Source: Burkholderia humptydooensis
GTDB taxonomy: Bacteria > Pseudomonadota > Gammaproteobacteria > Burkholderiales > Burkholderiaceae
Length of the DNA: 64,000 bases
Assembly: GCF_001513745.1 (NCBI RefSeq)
Contig: NZ_CP013380.1
Span: 3,906,001 to 3,970,000 of the forward strand
Direction of reading: 5' to 3'
How positions within the stretch are numbered: the stretch's first letter is position 1; each line of letters begins with the position of its first letter. Under the pieces are notes generated by a model that had not been told where the DNA came from, did no database searches, and saw nothing but the letters and a program-made list of their open reading frames with translations. Below are positions 27,782 through 37,533 of this stretch, piece after piece. Position numbers and translations under genes: made by a program.

Positions 27782-28921
27782 ATGGCGAGCATTTCATTGA
27801 GGCGCGTGCGCAAAGCCTATGGTGACGGCGCGCCCGTCATCCGCGACGTCGATCTGGAGATCGGCGCGCACGAATTCTGCGTCTTTCTCGGTCCGTCCGG
27901 CTGCGGCAAGTCGACCTTGCTGCGGATGATCGCCGGGCTCGAAGACCCGAGCGACGGCGAGCTGCTGATCGACGGACGGCGCGTCGACGACGTCCCCGCC
28001 GCCGAGCGCGGCGTCGCGATGGTGTTCCAGAGCTACGCGCTGTTTCCGCACATGACGGTCTACGAAAACATGGCGTTCGGCCTGAAGCTCGCGCGCACGC
28101 CGAAGCCCGTGATCGACAGGAAAGTGCGCGACGCCGCGCGCATCCTGCAGCTCGACGCGCTGCTCGAGCGCAAGCCGAAAGTGTTGTCGGGCGGCCAGCG
28201 GCAGCGCGTCGCGATCGGCCGCGCGATCGTGCGCGAGCCGGGCGTGTTTCTGTTCGACGAGCCGCTCTCCAACCTCGATGCGACGCTGCGCGTGCAGACC
28301 CGCATCGAGATCGCGCGCCTGCACGCGCAGTTCGCGAACGCGAGCGTCGTCTACGTGACGCACGACCAGACCGAGGCGATGACGCTCGCCGACAAGATCG
28401 TGCTGCTGCACGCGGGCGCCGACACCGCGCGCGCCGGCAGCATCGCGCAGGTCGGCACGCCGCTCGAGCTGTATCACCAGCCGAACAGCCGGTTCGTCGC
28501 GGGCTTCATCGGCTCGCCGCGGATGAACTTCCTGCCGGCCGTCGTCGCCGGCCGCGACACCCATCGCACGACCGTCACGCTCGCCACCGGCGAAGCGCTG
28601 ACGCTGCCGCGAGGCGACGCCGCGCTGCGCGTCGGCGATGCGGTGACGCTCGGCATCCGCCCCGAGCATCTCGCGCTCGCCGACGCCCAGGCGAGCGCGA
28701 CGCTCACACGCGACGTCGCACTCGTCGAGCACCTCGGCGAGCTGAGCTACGTGCATCTCGACGAGCCGGGCGGCGCGACGCTCGTCGCAAAGGTGCCGGG
28801 CGACGCGCGGATGCGCGCGGGCGAACGCGTGCGGCTGCAGGCGAGCGCGGCCGCCTGCCATCTCTTCACCGAAGACGGCCGCGCGGTGCCCGCGTGCGCC
28901 GACGTTCCCCACTACGCATAA
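27782..28921 (+). CDS. Sugar ABC transporter ATP-binding protein (MalK/UgpC type)
   Basis: A 379-residue ATPase with Walker A GPSGCGKST (about residues 38-46), Q-loop MVFQSYALFPHMTV, signature LSGGQRQRVAIGRA, Walker B VFLFDEPLSNLD and switch YVTHDQTEAMTL. A C-terminal TOBE/regulatory domain (about 240-375) is typical of importers for oligosaccharides and polyols. First gene of the operon under the palindromic operator. ATG 27782 is preceded by GGAG and begins the canonical MASISLRRV. Confidence 0.93.
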   Translation: MASISLRRVRKAYGDGAPVIRDVDLEIGAHEFCVFLGPSGCGKSTLLRMIAGLEDPSDGELLIDGRRVDDVPAAERGVAMVFQSYALFPHMTVYENMAFGLKLARTPKPVIDRKVRDAARILQLDALLERKPKVLSGGQRQRVAIGRAIVREPGVFLFDEPLSNLDATLRVQTRIEIARLHAQFANASVVYVTHDQTEAMTLADKIVLLHAGADTARAGSIAQVGTPLELYHQPNSRFVAGFIGSPRMNFLPAVVAGRDTHRTTVTLATGEALTLPRGDAALRVGDAVTLGIRPEHLALADAQASATLTRDVALVEHLGELSYVHLDEPGGATLVAKVPGDARMRAGERVRLQASAAACHLFTEDGRAVPACADVPHYA

Positions 28922-28930
28922 GGACCCGGC

Positions 28931-30913
28931 ATGCGCATCGGCGTTTGTTACTACCCGGAACACTGGCCCGAATCGATGTGGGCGGAAGATGCTCGCCGGA
29001 TGAAGGCGCTCGGCATCGAGCAGGTGCGGATCGGCGAATTCGCGTGGAGCCGCATCGAGCCCGAGCCCGGCGAATACGACTGGGGCTGGCTCGATCGCGC
29101 GATCGACGTGCTCGGCGCAGCGGGGCTCGACGTCGTGATGTGCACGCCGACCGCGACGCCGCCGAAATGGCTGATCGACCGCCATCCCGACATCCTCGCG
29201 ATCGGCGCCGACGGCCGGCCGCGCGCGTTCGGCTCGCGCCGCCACTACGATTTCTCGTCGCCGGCGTACTACGAAGCCTCGCAGCGGATCTGCACGGCGG
29301 TCGCCGGGCGCTACGGCCGGCATCCGGCCGTGCGCCACTGGCAGACCGACAACGAGATGGGCTGCCACCACACGGTCGTCAGCTACTCGAGCGCCGCGCT
29401 CGCGCGCTTTCGCGACTGGCTGAAGGCGCGCTACGGGACCGTCGACGCGCTGAACCGCGCGTGGGGCACGGTATTCTGGAGCATGGAGTATCGGCGCTTC
29501 GACGAGATCGACGCGCCGGTCGGCACCGTGACCGAAGCGCATCCTTCGCATCGCCTCGACTATCGCCGCTTCGCGTCGGATGAGCTCGCGCGCTATCACC
29601 GGATGCAGGTCGACGCGATCCGCGCGCACTCGCCCGGGCGCGGCGTCACGCACAACTTCATGCAGCTCTTCACCGAGTTCGATCACTACGCGGTCGCGCG
29701 CGATCTCGATTTCGCCGCATGGGACAGCTACCCGCTCGGCGCGCTCGAAGAGCAATGGTTCGCGCCGGAGCTGAAGGCGCGCTGGCTGCGCACGGGCCAT
29801 CCGGATTTCGCATCGTTCAACCACGACCTCTATCGCGGGATGTCGAAAGCGCCGTTCTGGGTGATGGAGCAGCAGCCCGGCCCCGTCAACTGGGCGCAAT
29901 GGAATCCGGCGCCGCTGCCCGGCATGGTGCGCCTCTGGAGCTGGGAAGCGTTCGCGCACGGCGCGGGCTGCGTGTCGTACTTCCGCTGGCGGCAGGCGCC
30001 GTTCGCGCAGGAGCAGATGCACGCCGGGCTGAACACGCCGGACGACGTGCTCGACGTCGGCGGGCATGAAGCCGCGCTCGTCGCGCAGGAGATCGCCGCG
30101 CTGCGCGACGCCGCCGGCGCGCAGGCCGACGCGGCCGTGCGCGCGCCGGTCGCGCTGATCTACGACTACGAAGCGAAGTGGCTGTTCGAAGTGCATCCGC
30201 AGGGCGCGGACTTCCACTACCCGCGCTTCGCGTTCGAATACTACTCGGCGCTGCGCGCGCTCGGCTTCGACGTCGACGTGATCCCGGCCGACGCGCCGCT
30301 CGACGGCTATCGGCTGATCGTCGTGCCGCCGCTGCCCGTCGTGCCCGATGACTTCGCCGCCCGGCTCTCGGCGTCGAGCACGCACGTCGTGCTCGGCCCG
30401 CGCACCGGCTCGAAGACGCGAGACCTGCAGATCCCGCCGACGCTGCCGCCCGGCCCGCTCGCCTCGATCGTGCCGATCCGCGTGTGGCGCGCCGAGTCGC
30501 TGCGGCCGAATGTCGCCGAACGCGTCGAAGGCGCGCTCGGCGACGGCACCGCATTCTCGGGCGCCGCGCGTCACTGGCGCGATCTCGTCGAGCTGCGCGA
30601 CGCCGCGCGCGGCGACGTGCGCGCCCGCTTCGCCGACGGCCATCCGGCGTGCGTCGCGCACGGCCGGCTGCACTATTGGGCCGCCCTCTTCGACGAAGGA
30701 ACGACCGCGCGGCTCCTCGCCGACGTCGCCGCCGAGGCGGGGCTCGCGCCCGTGCCGCTTAGCGACAGCGTCCGCGTAAGCCGCCGCGGCGGCATCACGT
30801 ACGTCTTCAACTACGGCAACGCGCCGTACACGATCGACGCGATCCCGCCGTCGGACTTCGTGCTCGGCGCGGCACGGGTCGAGCCGCGCGGCGTCGCGGC
30901 CTATCGCGGCTGA
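28931..30913 (+). CDS. GH42 beta-galactosidase
   Basis: A 660-residue glycoside hydrolase family 42 enzyme, normal length, with no signal peptide, so it acts on imported sugar in the cytoplasm. The TIM-barrel opens with [11 protein letters not shown]. The acid/base is Glu142 in [12 protein letters not shown] and the nucleophile Glu313 in [14 protein letters not shown] trimerisation domain (about 385-590) and a C-terminal beta domain ([14 protein letters not shown]) follow. It begins ten bases after the ABC ATPase stop with an AAGGA site. Likely substrates are plant beta-1,4-galactan oligomers or other galactosides; alpha-L-arabinopyranosidase activity also occurs in GH42. Confidence 0.93.
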   Translation: MRIGVCYYPEHWPESMWAEDARRMKALGIEQVRIGEFAWSRIEPEPGEYDWGWLDRAIDVLGAAGLDVVMCTPTATPPKWLIDRHPDILAIGADGRPRAFGSRRHYDFSSPAYYEASQRICTAVAGRYGRHPAVRHWQTDNEMGCHHTVVSYSSAALARFRDWLKARYGTVDALNRAWGTVFWSMEYRRFDEIDAPVGTVTEAHPSHRLDYRRFASDELARYHRMQVDAIRAHSPGRGVTHNFMQLFTEFDHYAVARDLDFAAWDSYPLGALEEQWFAPELKARWLRTGHPDFASFNHDLYRGMSKAPFWVMEQQPGPVNWAQWNPAPLPGMVRLWSWEAFAHGAGCVSYFRWRQAPFAQEQMHAGLNTPDDVLDVGGHEAALVAQEIAALRDAAGAQADAAVRAPVALIYDYEAKWLFEVHPQGADFHYPRFAFEYYSALRALGFDVDVIPADAPLDGYRLIVVPPLPVVPDDFAARLSASSTHVVLGPRTGSKTRDLQIPPTLPPGPLASIVPIRVWRAESLRPNVAERVEGALGDGTAFSGAARHWRDLVELRDAARGDVRARFADGHPACVAHGRLHYWAALFDEGTTARLLADVAAEAGLAPVPLSDSVRVSRRGGITYVFNYGNAPYTIDAIPPSDFVLGAARVEPRGVAAYRG

Positions 30914-30975
30914 CGGAGCCGGCCGTACCGGCGCCCGCGCGGCGCCGCTCACCCACACCCACATCGGAGACATAC

Positions 30976-32235
30976 ATGGACCATCGCCCCATCCGCTTCG
31001 TCGCCGGGCTCGCGGCGGCCGCCGCCGTCGCGGCCGCGTCGTTCGGCGCCGCATCGCCCGCCCGCGCGGGCACGCTCGCGGTCAACATCGCGTTCAAGGG
31101 CGCGAGCCAGCGCGCGGTATGGCAGTCGACATTCGACGCGTTCCACAAGGCGCACCCGGACATCGACGTGAAAGCGACCTTCGTGGACGAAGAAGCGTAC
31201 AAGGTGCAGTTGCCCGCGTGGCTCACGACAGTCGCGCCCGACATCGTCAACTGGCACGCGGGCGAGCGGATGGCGTACTACGCGCGGCGCGGCCTGTTCG
31301 AGGACCTGAGCGCCGACTGGGCGAAGAACGGCTGGAACGCGATGTACGCGTCGACGCGAGACGCGTCGTCGTACAACGGCAAGCAGTACGCCGCGCCGAC
31401 CGTCTACTACTCATGGGGCCTTTTCTACCGGAAGGACCTGCTGCGCAAGGTCGGCGTGGCCGACGAGCCGAAGACCTGGGATCAATTTCTCGCCGCATGC
31501 AAGAAGCTGAAGGCGGCGGGAATCACGCCGATCGCGATCGGCGGCCGCGACGCGTGGACGCTCGCCGGCTGGTTCGACTATCTCGATCTGCGGATCAACG
31601 GCAACGCGTTCCACCAGCGGCTCATGGCGGGCGACGTGCCGTACACCGACCCGCGCGTGAAGAAGGTCTACACGGCGTGGAAGATGCTGATCGACGCCGG
31701 CTACTTCATCGACAACGCGCTGTCCTACGATCTCGACGGCGCGCAGCCGTTCCTGTTCCAGGGCAAGGCGGCGATGATGCTGATGGGCACGTTCATCGCG
31801 GCGGGTTTTCCGCAGAACGTGAAGCCGCAAATGGGCTACTTCCAGTTTCCGATCATCGATGCGTCGGTGCCGACCGCCGAGGACGGTCCGGTCGAGTCGC
31901 TGCACATCCCGGCGAAGGCGAAGAACAAGGCCGACGCGCGCACGTTCCTCGCGTTCGTCGAGACGCCGGAGATCGGCGCGAAGCTCGCGCAGGGGCTCGG
32001 CTCGCTGTCGGCGAACAGCAAGTCGCCGGAACCCGACGATCCGATCTCGCGCATCGGCTTCCGGATTCTCTCGGACACGAAGGGCGGCGTCGCGCAGTTC
32101 TACGATCGCGACATGACAAAGGAGATGGCCGACGAAGGAATGAAGGGCATGCAGCAGTTCATGGCCAGTCCCGCGCAACTCGACGCCGTGCTCGCGCAGC
32201 TCGAGCAGACCCGCAAGCGAATCTACAAGAAGTAA
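30976..32235 (+). CDS. Sugar ABC transporter substrate-binding protein
   Basis: A 419-residue family 1 extracellular binding protein (SBP_bac_1, cluster B). The signal peptide (residues 1-31) ends in SPARA. The mature start GTLAVNIAFKGASQRAVWQSTFDAF and the NWHAGERMAYYARRGLFEDLS segment match oligosaccharide-binding proteins. FLFQGKAAMMLMGTFIAAGF is the usual ligand-domain motif. It delivers sugar to the two downstream permeases. ATG 30976 has a CGGAG site. Confidence 0.92.
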   Translation: MDHRPIRFVAGLAAAAAVAAASFGAASPARAGTLAVNIAFKGASQRAVWQSTFDAFHKAHPDIDVKATFVDEEAYKVQLPAWLTTVAPDIVNWHAGERMAYYARRGLFEDLSADWAKNGWNAMYASTRDASSYNGKQYAAPTVYYSWGLFYRKDLLRKVGVADEPKTWDQFLAACKKLKAAGITPIAIGGRDAWTLAGWFDYLDLRINGNAFHQRLMAGDVPYTDPRVKKVYTAWKMLIDAGYFIDNALSYDLDGAQPFLFQGKAAMMLMGTFIAAGFPQNVKPQMGYFQFPIIDASVPTAEDGPVESLHIPAKAKNKADARTFLAFVETPEIGAKLAQGLGSLSANSKSPEPDDPISRIGFRILSDTKGGVAQFYDRDMTKEMADEGMKGMQQFMASPAQLDAVLAQLEQTRKRIYKK

Positions 32236-32285
32236 GCCGGCGGCGGCCGCGCGCCGCCGCCTTCCTTCCGGTTCAGGAGTTCGCC

Positions 32286-33272
32286 GTGACCCGTTCGACC
32301 ATGCCCCGCCGAGTCGACGCCCGCCCCGCCGCGCGATCGCGCCGGGACGCCGGGCCTCGCGCGCCCGTCGCGCCAATCGCATCCGCCGTGCCGGCCATGC
32401 CGGCCGCGCGCCGGCCGTCGCGCACCGCGCGCGGGCAGCGGCGCGCCGCGTGGCTCTTTCTCGCCCCCGCCTGCGCGATGGTCGCCGTCTACGTGATCTG
32501 GCCGATCCTGTCGACGATGTGGCTGAGCCTCTACAACTGGGACGGCATGACGGCGCGCACCTTCGTCGGCGTCGCGAACTACGTCGAGCTGCTGCACGCG
32601 CCGACGTTCTACACCGCGCTGAAGAACAACGTGATCTGGCTCGCGCTCTTCATGCTCGCGCCGCCGCTCGGCCTCGCGTTCGCGCTGTACCTGAACCAGG
32701 CGGTCGGCGGCATCCGGCTCGTCAAATCGCTTTGCTTCGCGCCGTTCGTGCTGTCGGGCGTCGTCGTCGGGCTGGTCTTCTCGTGGTTCTACGATCCGAC
32801 CTTCGGCCTGCTCGCGCTTGTCGTCGGACACGGCGTGCCCGTGCTCGGCGACGCGCGCTATGCGACGTTCGGCATCGTGCTCGCCGCACTGTGGCCGCAG
32901 ACCGCGTACTGCATGATCCTCTACCTGACCGGCCTCACGGCGCTCAACGCCGAGCAGATCGAGGCCGCGCGGATGGAGGGCGCGCGCGGCTTCACGCTGT
33001 TCTGGCACGTCGTGCTGCCGCAACTGCGGCCGACGACCTTCATGGCGCTCGTCGTCACCGTGATCGGCGCGCTGCGCAGCTTCGACCTGATCTCGGTGAT
33101 GACGGGCGGCGGCCCGTTCGAGAGCTCGACGGTGCTCGCGTATTACATGTACGACCAGGCGATCAAGTATTACCGCCTCGGCTATTCCGCATCGATCGCC
33201 GTCGTGCTGTTCGCGATCATGCTCGTCTACATCGTCTTCCAACTGCGCCGCATGCTGCGCAACGAACAGTGA
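32286..33272 (+). CDS. Sugar ABC transporter permease (MalF-like)
   Basis: About 328 residues. GTG 32286 has AGGAG six bases upstream; the later ATG at 32301 is an alternative. The first 55 residues are Arg/Ala/Pro-rich, unusual for this family, and precede TM1 (AAWLFLAPACAMVAVYVIWPIL). The EAA loop is EQIEAARMEGARGFTLFWHVVLPQL. TGGGPFESSTVLAYYMYDQA is typical of UgpA/LacF-type permeases. It works with the next permease and the MalK-like ATPase. Confidence 0.91.
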   Translation: MTRSTMPRRVDARPAARSRRDAGPRAPVAPIASAVPAMPAARRPSRTARGQRRAAWLFLAPACAMVAVYVIWPILSTMWLSLYNWDGMTARTFVGVANYVELLHAPTFYTALKNNVIWLALFMLAPPLGLAFALYLNQAVGGIRLVKSLCFAPFVLSGVVVGLVFSWFYDPTFGLLALVVGHGVPVLGDARYATFGIVLAALWPQTAYCMILYLTGLTALNAEQIEAARMEGARGFTLFWHVVLPQLRPTTFMALVVTVIGALRSFDLISVMTGGGPFESSTVLAYYMYDQAIKYYRLGYSASIAVVLFAIMLVYIVFQLRRMLRNEQ

Positions 33273-33281
33273 GGTGCCGCC

Positions 33282-34133
33282 ATGTTTCCGATGCCGGTCC
33301 AGCAATGGAAGCCCGTCTCGCGCAATCTGTACAGGCTGTCGCTGCCCGTCGCGCTCGTCGTCTGGCTGCTGCCGATGATCGCGGTGTTCATCACGTCGGT
33401 CCGCTCGACCGAGGAGCTCCAGGAAGGCCGCTACTGGGGCTGGCCGAAGCGCTTCTCGATGATCGAGAACTACCGCGACGCGCTGACGGGCTCGCCGATG
33501 CTCCATTACTTCTGGAACAGCGTGCAGATCACGGTGCCTTCGGTGCTCGGCTCGATCGCGCTCGCGGCAATGGCGGGCCACGCGCTCGCGACCTATCGCT
33601 TTCGCGGCAACACCGCGCTGTTCGGCACGTTCGTCGCGGGCAACTTCGTGCCGGTGCAGGTGCTGATGATCCCCGTGCGCGATCTGTCGCTGCGGCTCGG
33701 CGTGTTCAACACGGTCGAGGCGCTGATCCTGTTCCATGTCGCATTCCAGACGGGCTTCTGCACGCTGTTCCTGCGCAACTTCATCAAGCAGTTGCCGTTC
33801 GAGCTGATCGAGGCCGCGCGCGTCGAGGGCGCGGGCGAATGGACCGTGTTTCGCCGCATCGTGCTGCCGCTCATCCGGCCCGCGCTCGCCGCGCTCGCGA
33901 TCCTCGTCTTCACGTTCGTCTGGAACGACTATTTCTGGGCGCTGTGCCTCACGCAGGGCGACGAGGCGGCGCCGATCACGGCGGGCGTCGCGGCGCTGAA
34001 GGGGCAATGGACGACGTCGTGGAATCTCGTGTCGGCGGGCTCGATCCTCGCCGCGCTGCCGTCGGTCGCGATGTTCTTCGCGATGCAGAGGAATTTCGTC
34101 GCGGGAATCACGTTCGGCGCGACGAAGGGGTGA
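33282..34133 (+). CDS. Sugar ABC transporter permease (MalG-like)
   Basis: A 283-residue CUT1 permease, partner of the previous gene. TM1 is ALVVWLLPMIAVFITSVRST, with the EAA loop ELIEAARVEGAGEWTVFRRIVLPL and the late VFTFVWNDYFWAL. It starts nine bases after the preceding stop with a GAGGTG site. Last gene of the operon; no clear terminator is visible in the 90 bp before the convergent PepSY-type gene. Confidence 0.92.
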   Translation: MFPMPVQQWKPVSRNLYRLSLPVALVVWLLPMIAVFITSVRSTEELQEGRYWGWPKRFSMIENYRDALTGSPMLHYFWNSVQITVPSVLGSIALAAMAGHALATYRFRGNTALFGTFVAGNFVPVQVLMIPVRDLSLRLGVFNTVEALILFHVAFQTGFCTLFLRNFIKQLPFELIEAARVEGAGEWTVFRRIVLPLIRPALAALAILVFTFVWNDYFWALCLTQGDEAAPITAGVAALKGQWTTSWNLVSAGSILAALPSVAMFFAMQRNFVAGITFGATKG

Positions 34134-34223
34134 GTTGGGCGATCCGCGCGTCGGGGCGCTCGGGCCGCCGCAAAGCGCGCGTCGCGCGCGTCGCCCGGAA
34201 AGCGGCGGCCGGCGGCGCGCGCG

Positions 34224-34943
34224 TCAGGACAAGCCCGCCACCAGCGCCGCGGCCACCGAGCCGGCGACGAGCACGACGCCGACCGTGCGCCGCTTGTTGA
34301 GCTCGGTCCAGAGCAGCACGCCCGTCAGCGACAGCAGCACCATCGATCCCGCGATCGTATCCATCAGCAGCACCCAGAACAGGTTCATGCCGACGCCGCG
34401 ATGCAGGTTGTTGAGCGTCGTGAGGAACGCGTTGTCGGTGCGCTTCACCGACACGTAGCCGTTCCCCTTCCAGTATTCGACCTGCACGTTGCTGCGCGGC
34501 CCGAAGAGGCCGAACTGCCAGTGCTCGGGCTGCTCGACGCGCCGGCCGCCCCACGCGACGGGCTGCGCGGGGTCCTTGCGGACGCGGCCGAGCCGGCCGT
34601 CGAACGCGAGCTCGCGCCGGACCCACGCGGCCATCGCGTGAGGCGTCGCGGGCGCGGGCGACGGCAGCGCGAGCTGGAGCTGGCTGACCTGCGGCTCGCC
34701 GGACGAGATCTTGAGCGGCGGCGCGCGGTGATTGAGGAGCACGCCCGTCACGCCGAACAGCAGGCCGAGCACCGCGCCCCACAGGCCGACCCAGCCGTGC
34801 ACCTTGCGCAGCCATTTGATGAACGTCGCGCGCCGCGAACAGCGGCGGCGGTCGGCCAGCGCGGATTCGTCGAGCTTGCGCGGCGAGCCCGGATACGGCA
34901 CCACGACGCCGGAGTGTTTTTCGATCGATTCGGGCGCGTTCAC
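34224..34943 (-). CDS. PepSY-associated membrane protein
   Basis: About 239 residues. TM1 (WLRKVHGWVGLWGAVLGLLFGVTGVLL, about residues 43-69) carries the KxHxWxG-type motif of PepSY-associated TM-helix proteins. A periplasmic domain follows, and two C-terminal helices (WVLLMDTIAGSMVLLSLTGVLLW and VGVVLVAGSVAAALVAG) close the protein, with LNNLHRGVGMNLFW conserved before them. Relatives are iron-regulated and act near siderophore or ferric reductase systems. GTG 34943 has a GGAAG site; an in-frame ATG at 35006 lacks one. A Fur-box-like sequence lies about 75 bp upstream. Confidence 0.75.
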   Translation of the reverse strand: MNAPESIEKHSGVVVPYPGSPRKLDESALADRRRCSRRATFIKWLRKVHGWVGLWGAVLGLLFGVTGVLLNHRAPPLKISSGEPQVSQLQLALPSPAPATPHAMAAWVRRELAFDGRLGRVRKDPAQPVAWGGRRVEQPEHWQFGLFGPRSNVQVEYWKGNGYVSVKRTDNAFLTTLNNLHRGVGMNLFWVLLMDTIAGSMVLLSLTGVLLWTELNKRRTVGVVLVAGSVAAALVAGLS

Positions 34944-35015
34944 GCTTCGGCTTCCATTCGCACAAAATATCGGGCGGCGCGCAACCGAGTCACGCGCCGC
35001 CCGCATCAATTAAAT

Positions 35016-35034
35016 GAGAATGGATATCATTACA
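35016..35034 (-). promoter_or_regulatory. Probable Fur box upstream of the PepSY-type gene
   Basis: The 19-mer GAGAATGGATATCATTACA agrees with the E. coli Fur consensus at 13 of 19 positions by my alignment, including the TCATTA half. It is the only AT-rich stretch in the spacer and lies between the PepSY-type gene start and sequence with no other gene. Iron repression of that gene is inferred. Confidence 0.5.
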
Positions 35035-35289
35035 TAAAATGGCGGCGGACTCAATGTCGCCGGATGGGGAATCGCCGAACAGCAAGGTCCCGAGGCGGAG
35101 CCGTCGAGCCATTCGTCGATCATTCGACTTGTCGATCCGGCGATGCGGCGATCCATCGATCCCCCGTTCCTCGCCTCACCGCCCCCAAGTCCCGCGAAGC
35201 GACCGGTCGGCGTCACGCGCGCCGAGCCCGAAACGCCCGCCACACGCGGGACACCTCGCGCCCACGCTCGACGTCCGGCGCCAAGGCAC

Positions 35290-35616
35290 TCACCGCTTCG
35301 GCAGCGGCGGAAAAACCGGCAGCGCGCCGCCGCCATCGCCGCTGTCGCCCGCGCCGCTTTCGAGCGCGTACAGCCACGCGAGCAGTTCCGCGACCGCCCG
35401 ATACAGTTGCGGCGGAATCCGCGCGTCGAGGTCGACCTGCATCAGCAGCGACACCATCTCCGGCGCGGTGTGCACGTACAGTCCGGCATCGCGCGCGCGC
35501 TCGATGATCCGCTCGGCGACGAGCCCGTAGCCCTTCGCCACGACGCGCGGCGCGGTGTCGCCGCCCTTCGCGTCATACGCGAGCACCGCGGCGCGCTTGC
35601 GCTGCGGCCCGCTCAT
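35290..35616 (-). CDS. FlhB C-terminal-domain-like protein
   Basis: A 108-residue protein corresponding only to the cytoplasmic C-terminal domain of FlhB/YscU-type export proteins. AAVLAYDAKGGDTAPRVVAKG matches the strand after the FlhB cleavage site, and IPPQLYRAVAELLAWLYAL the conserved end. The NPTH autocleavage motif is absent because the protein begins at the equivalent of the cleaved fragment. No membrane part exists. Its start overlaps the FliK-like gene stop (ATGA). The pairing resembles ylqG-ylqH of Bacillus. It may interact with FliK or the export gate. Confidence 0.82.
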   Translation of the reverse strand: MSGPQRKRAAVLAYDAKGGDTAPRVVAKGYGLVAERIIERARDAGLYVHTAPEMVSLLMQVDLDARIPPQLYRAVAELLAWLYALESGAGDSGDGGGALPVFPPLPKR

Positions 35617-37097
35617 CGCGCGAGCTCCCAGTCGTCGCCGGCCCCGACCTGCGACGGCGGCTCACGACGCCCGGCGCCCGACGCGCCGGCCATCCCCGCC
35701 GCCCCGGCTTCGCCGCCCGCCGCCGCGCGCGCATACGCGGAGGCGGCCGCCCGCGCGGCCGCCGTGTCGTAGCCGTCCGGCGCGCCGTCGATCGCGCGGA
35801 TCGACAGGCCGCTCACCTGCAGCCCGAGCGCCTGCAAACGCGCGCGCAGCGCCTCGCCGTGCGGCGCGAGCCGCGCCGCGCCCGCCTCGCTCGCGCGCAG
35901 CCGTGCGGCAAGCTGCTCGCCGTTCAGCACGAGCTCCGCGTCGACCGTGCCGAGCAACGGCAGCGCGAGCGTGAGGCGCGTGCGCCAGCCGCGCGCATCC
36001 GGGAAATCCGCGTCGGACGCGGGCCGCTCGCGGCCTTGCTGCTCGTCCGGCTCGATCGTCCAGTCGAGCCGCGCGCCCGGCCACGCCTCGCCGATCCAGC
36101 GAAACTGATCGGTCGCGAGCAGATCGAGCTGCTGGCGCACGATCGGCAGCGTCGCCGCATGCAGCGAGGCCGCGACCGGCGCCGGCGCGTCGGCGCTCGC
36201 CGCCGGCATGCCGGGCCGCGCGAGCGCCGCCTGCGCGGCCGGCGCGCCGACGGGCTTGCCGTTGGCGTCGGCGAGCGCCGCATACGCATCGACGGAACGC
36301 GCGAGCGCCGCCGCGTTCGCCGGCGCGCGGCCGGACGCCGCCGCGCCTTCGTCCGCGCCGCCCCCCGGCGGTGCCGGCGCGCGCGCGCCCGCCCGCGCGA
36401 GCGCATCGCGGCCGCCCTCCGGCAGCGGCAGACGCGCGGCGAGCAGATCGGCGAGCGCATCGTCGAGTGCATCGCCCGCTTGGCCGGCCGGCGCGCCCGG
36501 CGGAGCGCCGCTTGCGAGCCGCGCCTGCGGCTCGCGCGCGAGCTCGGCCGTCGTGCGCTGGCCGGCGAGCCATTGGGCGAGGTGAGACTCGTAGAAGAGG
36601 CCGCTCTGAGCAACAGCCTGCGCGAGCGCGAGGCTCAGCGCGGCGGCGGGCGACGCCGCCAAAGCTGCCTGCGCGGCGGCCTGCGCGCCTGGCGCGCCCG
36701 CCTCCGCCGCGGAAGGCGCAGGATTGCCGGCGCGGGCATCGGGCGTGACGAGCAGCGGATCGAGCAGCGCCGCCCGCACGGCGGAAGCGGCAAAAGCGGC
36801 AAAAGTGGCGGGCGCCGCGGGCAGCAGCGGCGCGGCGCCGACGACGGCGGGCGTCGCGCCGCCGCCGTAGCGGGAAATCGCGTCGAGCGTGAGTCCGACC
36901 TCGGACAGCGCGGCCTGCGCGGACGCAGGCGGCGGCCCGCCCGCACCCGGCTGCGGCGGTGTCGCGGCCGCGGGCGGCGCGCCGGACGTGCCGACCTGCG
37001 CCGCCGCCGCGCCGCCCGCCGAGGGCTGGATCGCGTCGAGAAGGCTGTCGATGCGGCTCGCCAGGATGGCGGCGGCAGCGGTGTCGATACCGGTCAT
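35613..37097 (-). CDS. FliK-like hook-length control protein (second copy)
   Basis: A 494-residue protein, very rich in Ala, Pro and Gly over its first 320 residues, as expected for a flexible molecular-ruler segment. A compact C-terminal domain (about 345-460) contains LDWTIEPDEQ, LTLALPLLGTVDAELVLNGEQLAARLRA and LGLQVSGLSIRAIDG, matching the FliK/Flg_hook C-terminal fold. A classical fliK lies at 44.2 kb, so this is a paralogue or analogue. It is co-transcribed with the FlhB-C-like gene and follows fliT after 109 bp. Confidence 0.72.
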   Translation of the reverse strand: MTGIDTAAAAILASRIDSLLDAIQPSAGGAAAAQVGTSGAPPAAATPPQPGAGGPPPASAQAALSEVGLTLDAISRYGGGATPAVVGAAPLLPAAPATFAAFAASAVRAALLDPLLVTPDARAGNPAPSAAEAGAPGAQAAAQAALAASPAAALSLALAQAVAQSGLFYESHLAQWLAGQRTTAELAREPQARLASGAPPGAPAGQAGDALDDALADLLAARLPLPEGGRDALARAGARAPAPPGGGADEGAAASGRAPANAAALARSVDAYAALADANGKPVGAPAAQAALARPGMPAASADAPAPVAASLHAATLPIVRQQLDLLATDQFRWIGEAWPGARLDWTIEPDEQQGRERPASDADFPDARGWRTRLTLALPLLGTVDAELVLNGEQLAARLRASEAGAARLAPHGEALRARLQALGLQVSGLSIRAIDGAPDGYDTAAARAAASAYARAAAGGEAGAAGMAGASGAGRREPPSQVGAGDDWELAR

Positions 37098-37206
37098 CGT
37101 GAATCCTGACGCGCGCCGAATGAAATCCGGGCCATCCGCGGCAACGAACGCGCGCCGTTCGTCCGCGCGAGCCAGCGCGCCAGAAGGCGGCGGCGCGCCC
37201 TGCCCT

Positions 37207-37533
37207 TTAGCCGCGCGCCCGGTACAGATCCTTGAGCGTCGAGCGGCCCGCGTGGAAGAACGCGGACAGCCGCGCGACCTCGGGGCTCGCGAGATTGCGG
37301 ATCGCGGCGTCGTCGGCGAGGATGCGGCGGATCAGCTCGAACTTGCGGGTGCGCTCGGCTTCGTCGAGCAGGACGCCCCGCTCGGCCTCCTTCAGCCCGT
37401 CGACGAGCCGCAGATATTCGTCCTGAAGCCCGCCCATCGCGTGCCATGCCGCATCGCGAGCCGCGACGAGCATCCGCCCGGACACGTCGGCGATCGCTTC
37501 GTAACGGGCAAAGTATTCGTCGTTCCGATTCAT
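37207..37533 (-). CDS. fliT: Flagellar protein FliT
   Basis: A 108-residue helical protein beginning MNRNDEYFARYEAIADVSGRML. FliT is the export chaperone for the filament cap protein FliD and in enteric bacteria also a regulator of FlhDC. Identification rests on size, helical character (LKEAERGVLLDEAERTRKFELIRRIL) and immediate placement after fliS with ATGA overlap. Sequence conservation of FliT is low, so confidence comes mainly from context. Confidence 0.82.
   Translation of the reverse strand: MNRNDEYFARYEAIADVSGRMLVAARDAAWHAMGGLQDEYLRLVDGLKEAERGVLLDEAERTRKFELIRRILADDAAIRNLASPEVARLSAFFHAGRSTLKDLYRARG

Noticed and set aside
27794..31054. A 1,086-codon open frame on the minus strand across the ABC/GH42 operon
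   Set aside because: It is antisense to four well-supported genes, has no family motifs and Arg/Ala-rich composition. High third-position GC routinely keeps opposite frames open in this genome.
34450..34840. Long plus-strand open frame opposite the PepSY-type gene
   Set aside because: Composition is Arg/Glu-rich, typical of a shadow frame, and no ribosome-binding site or motif is present.
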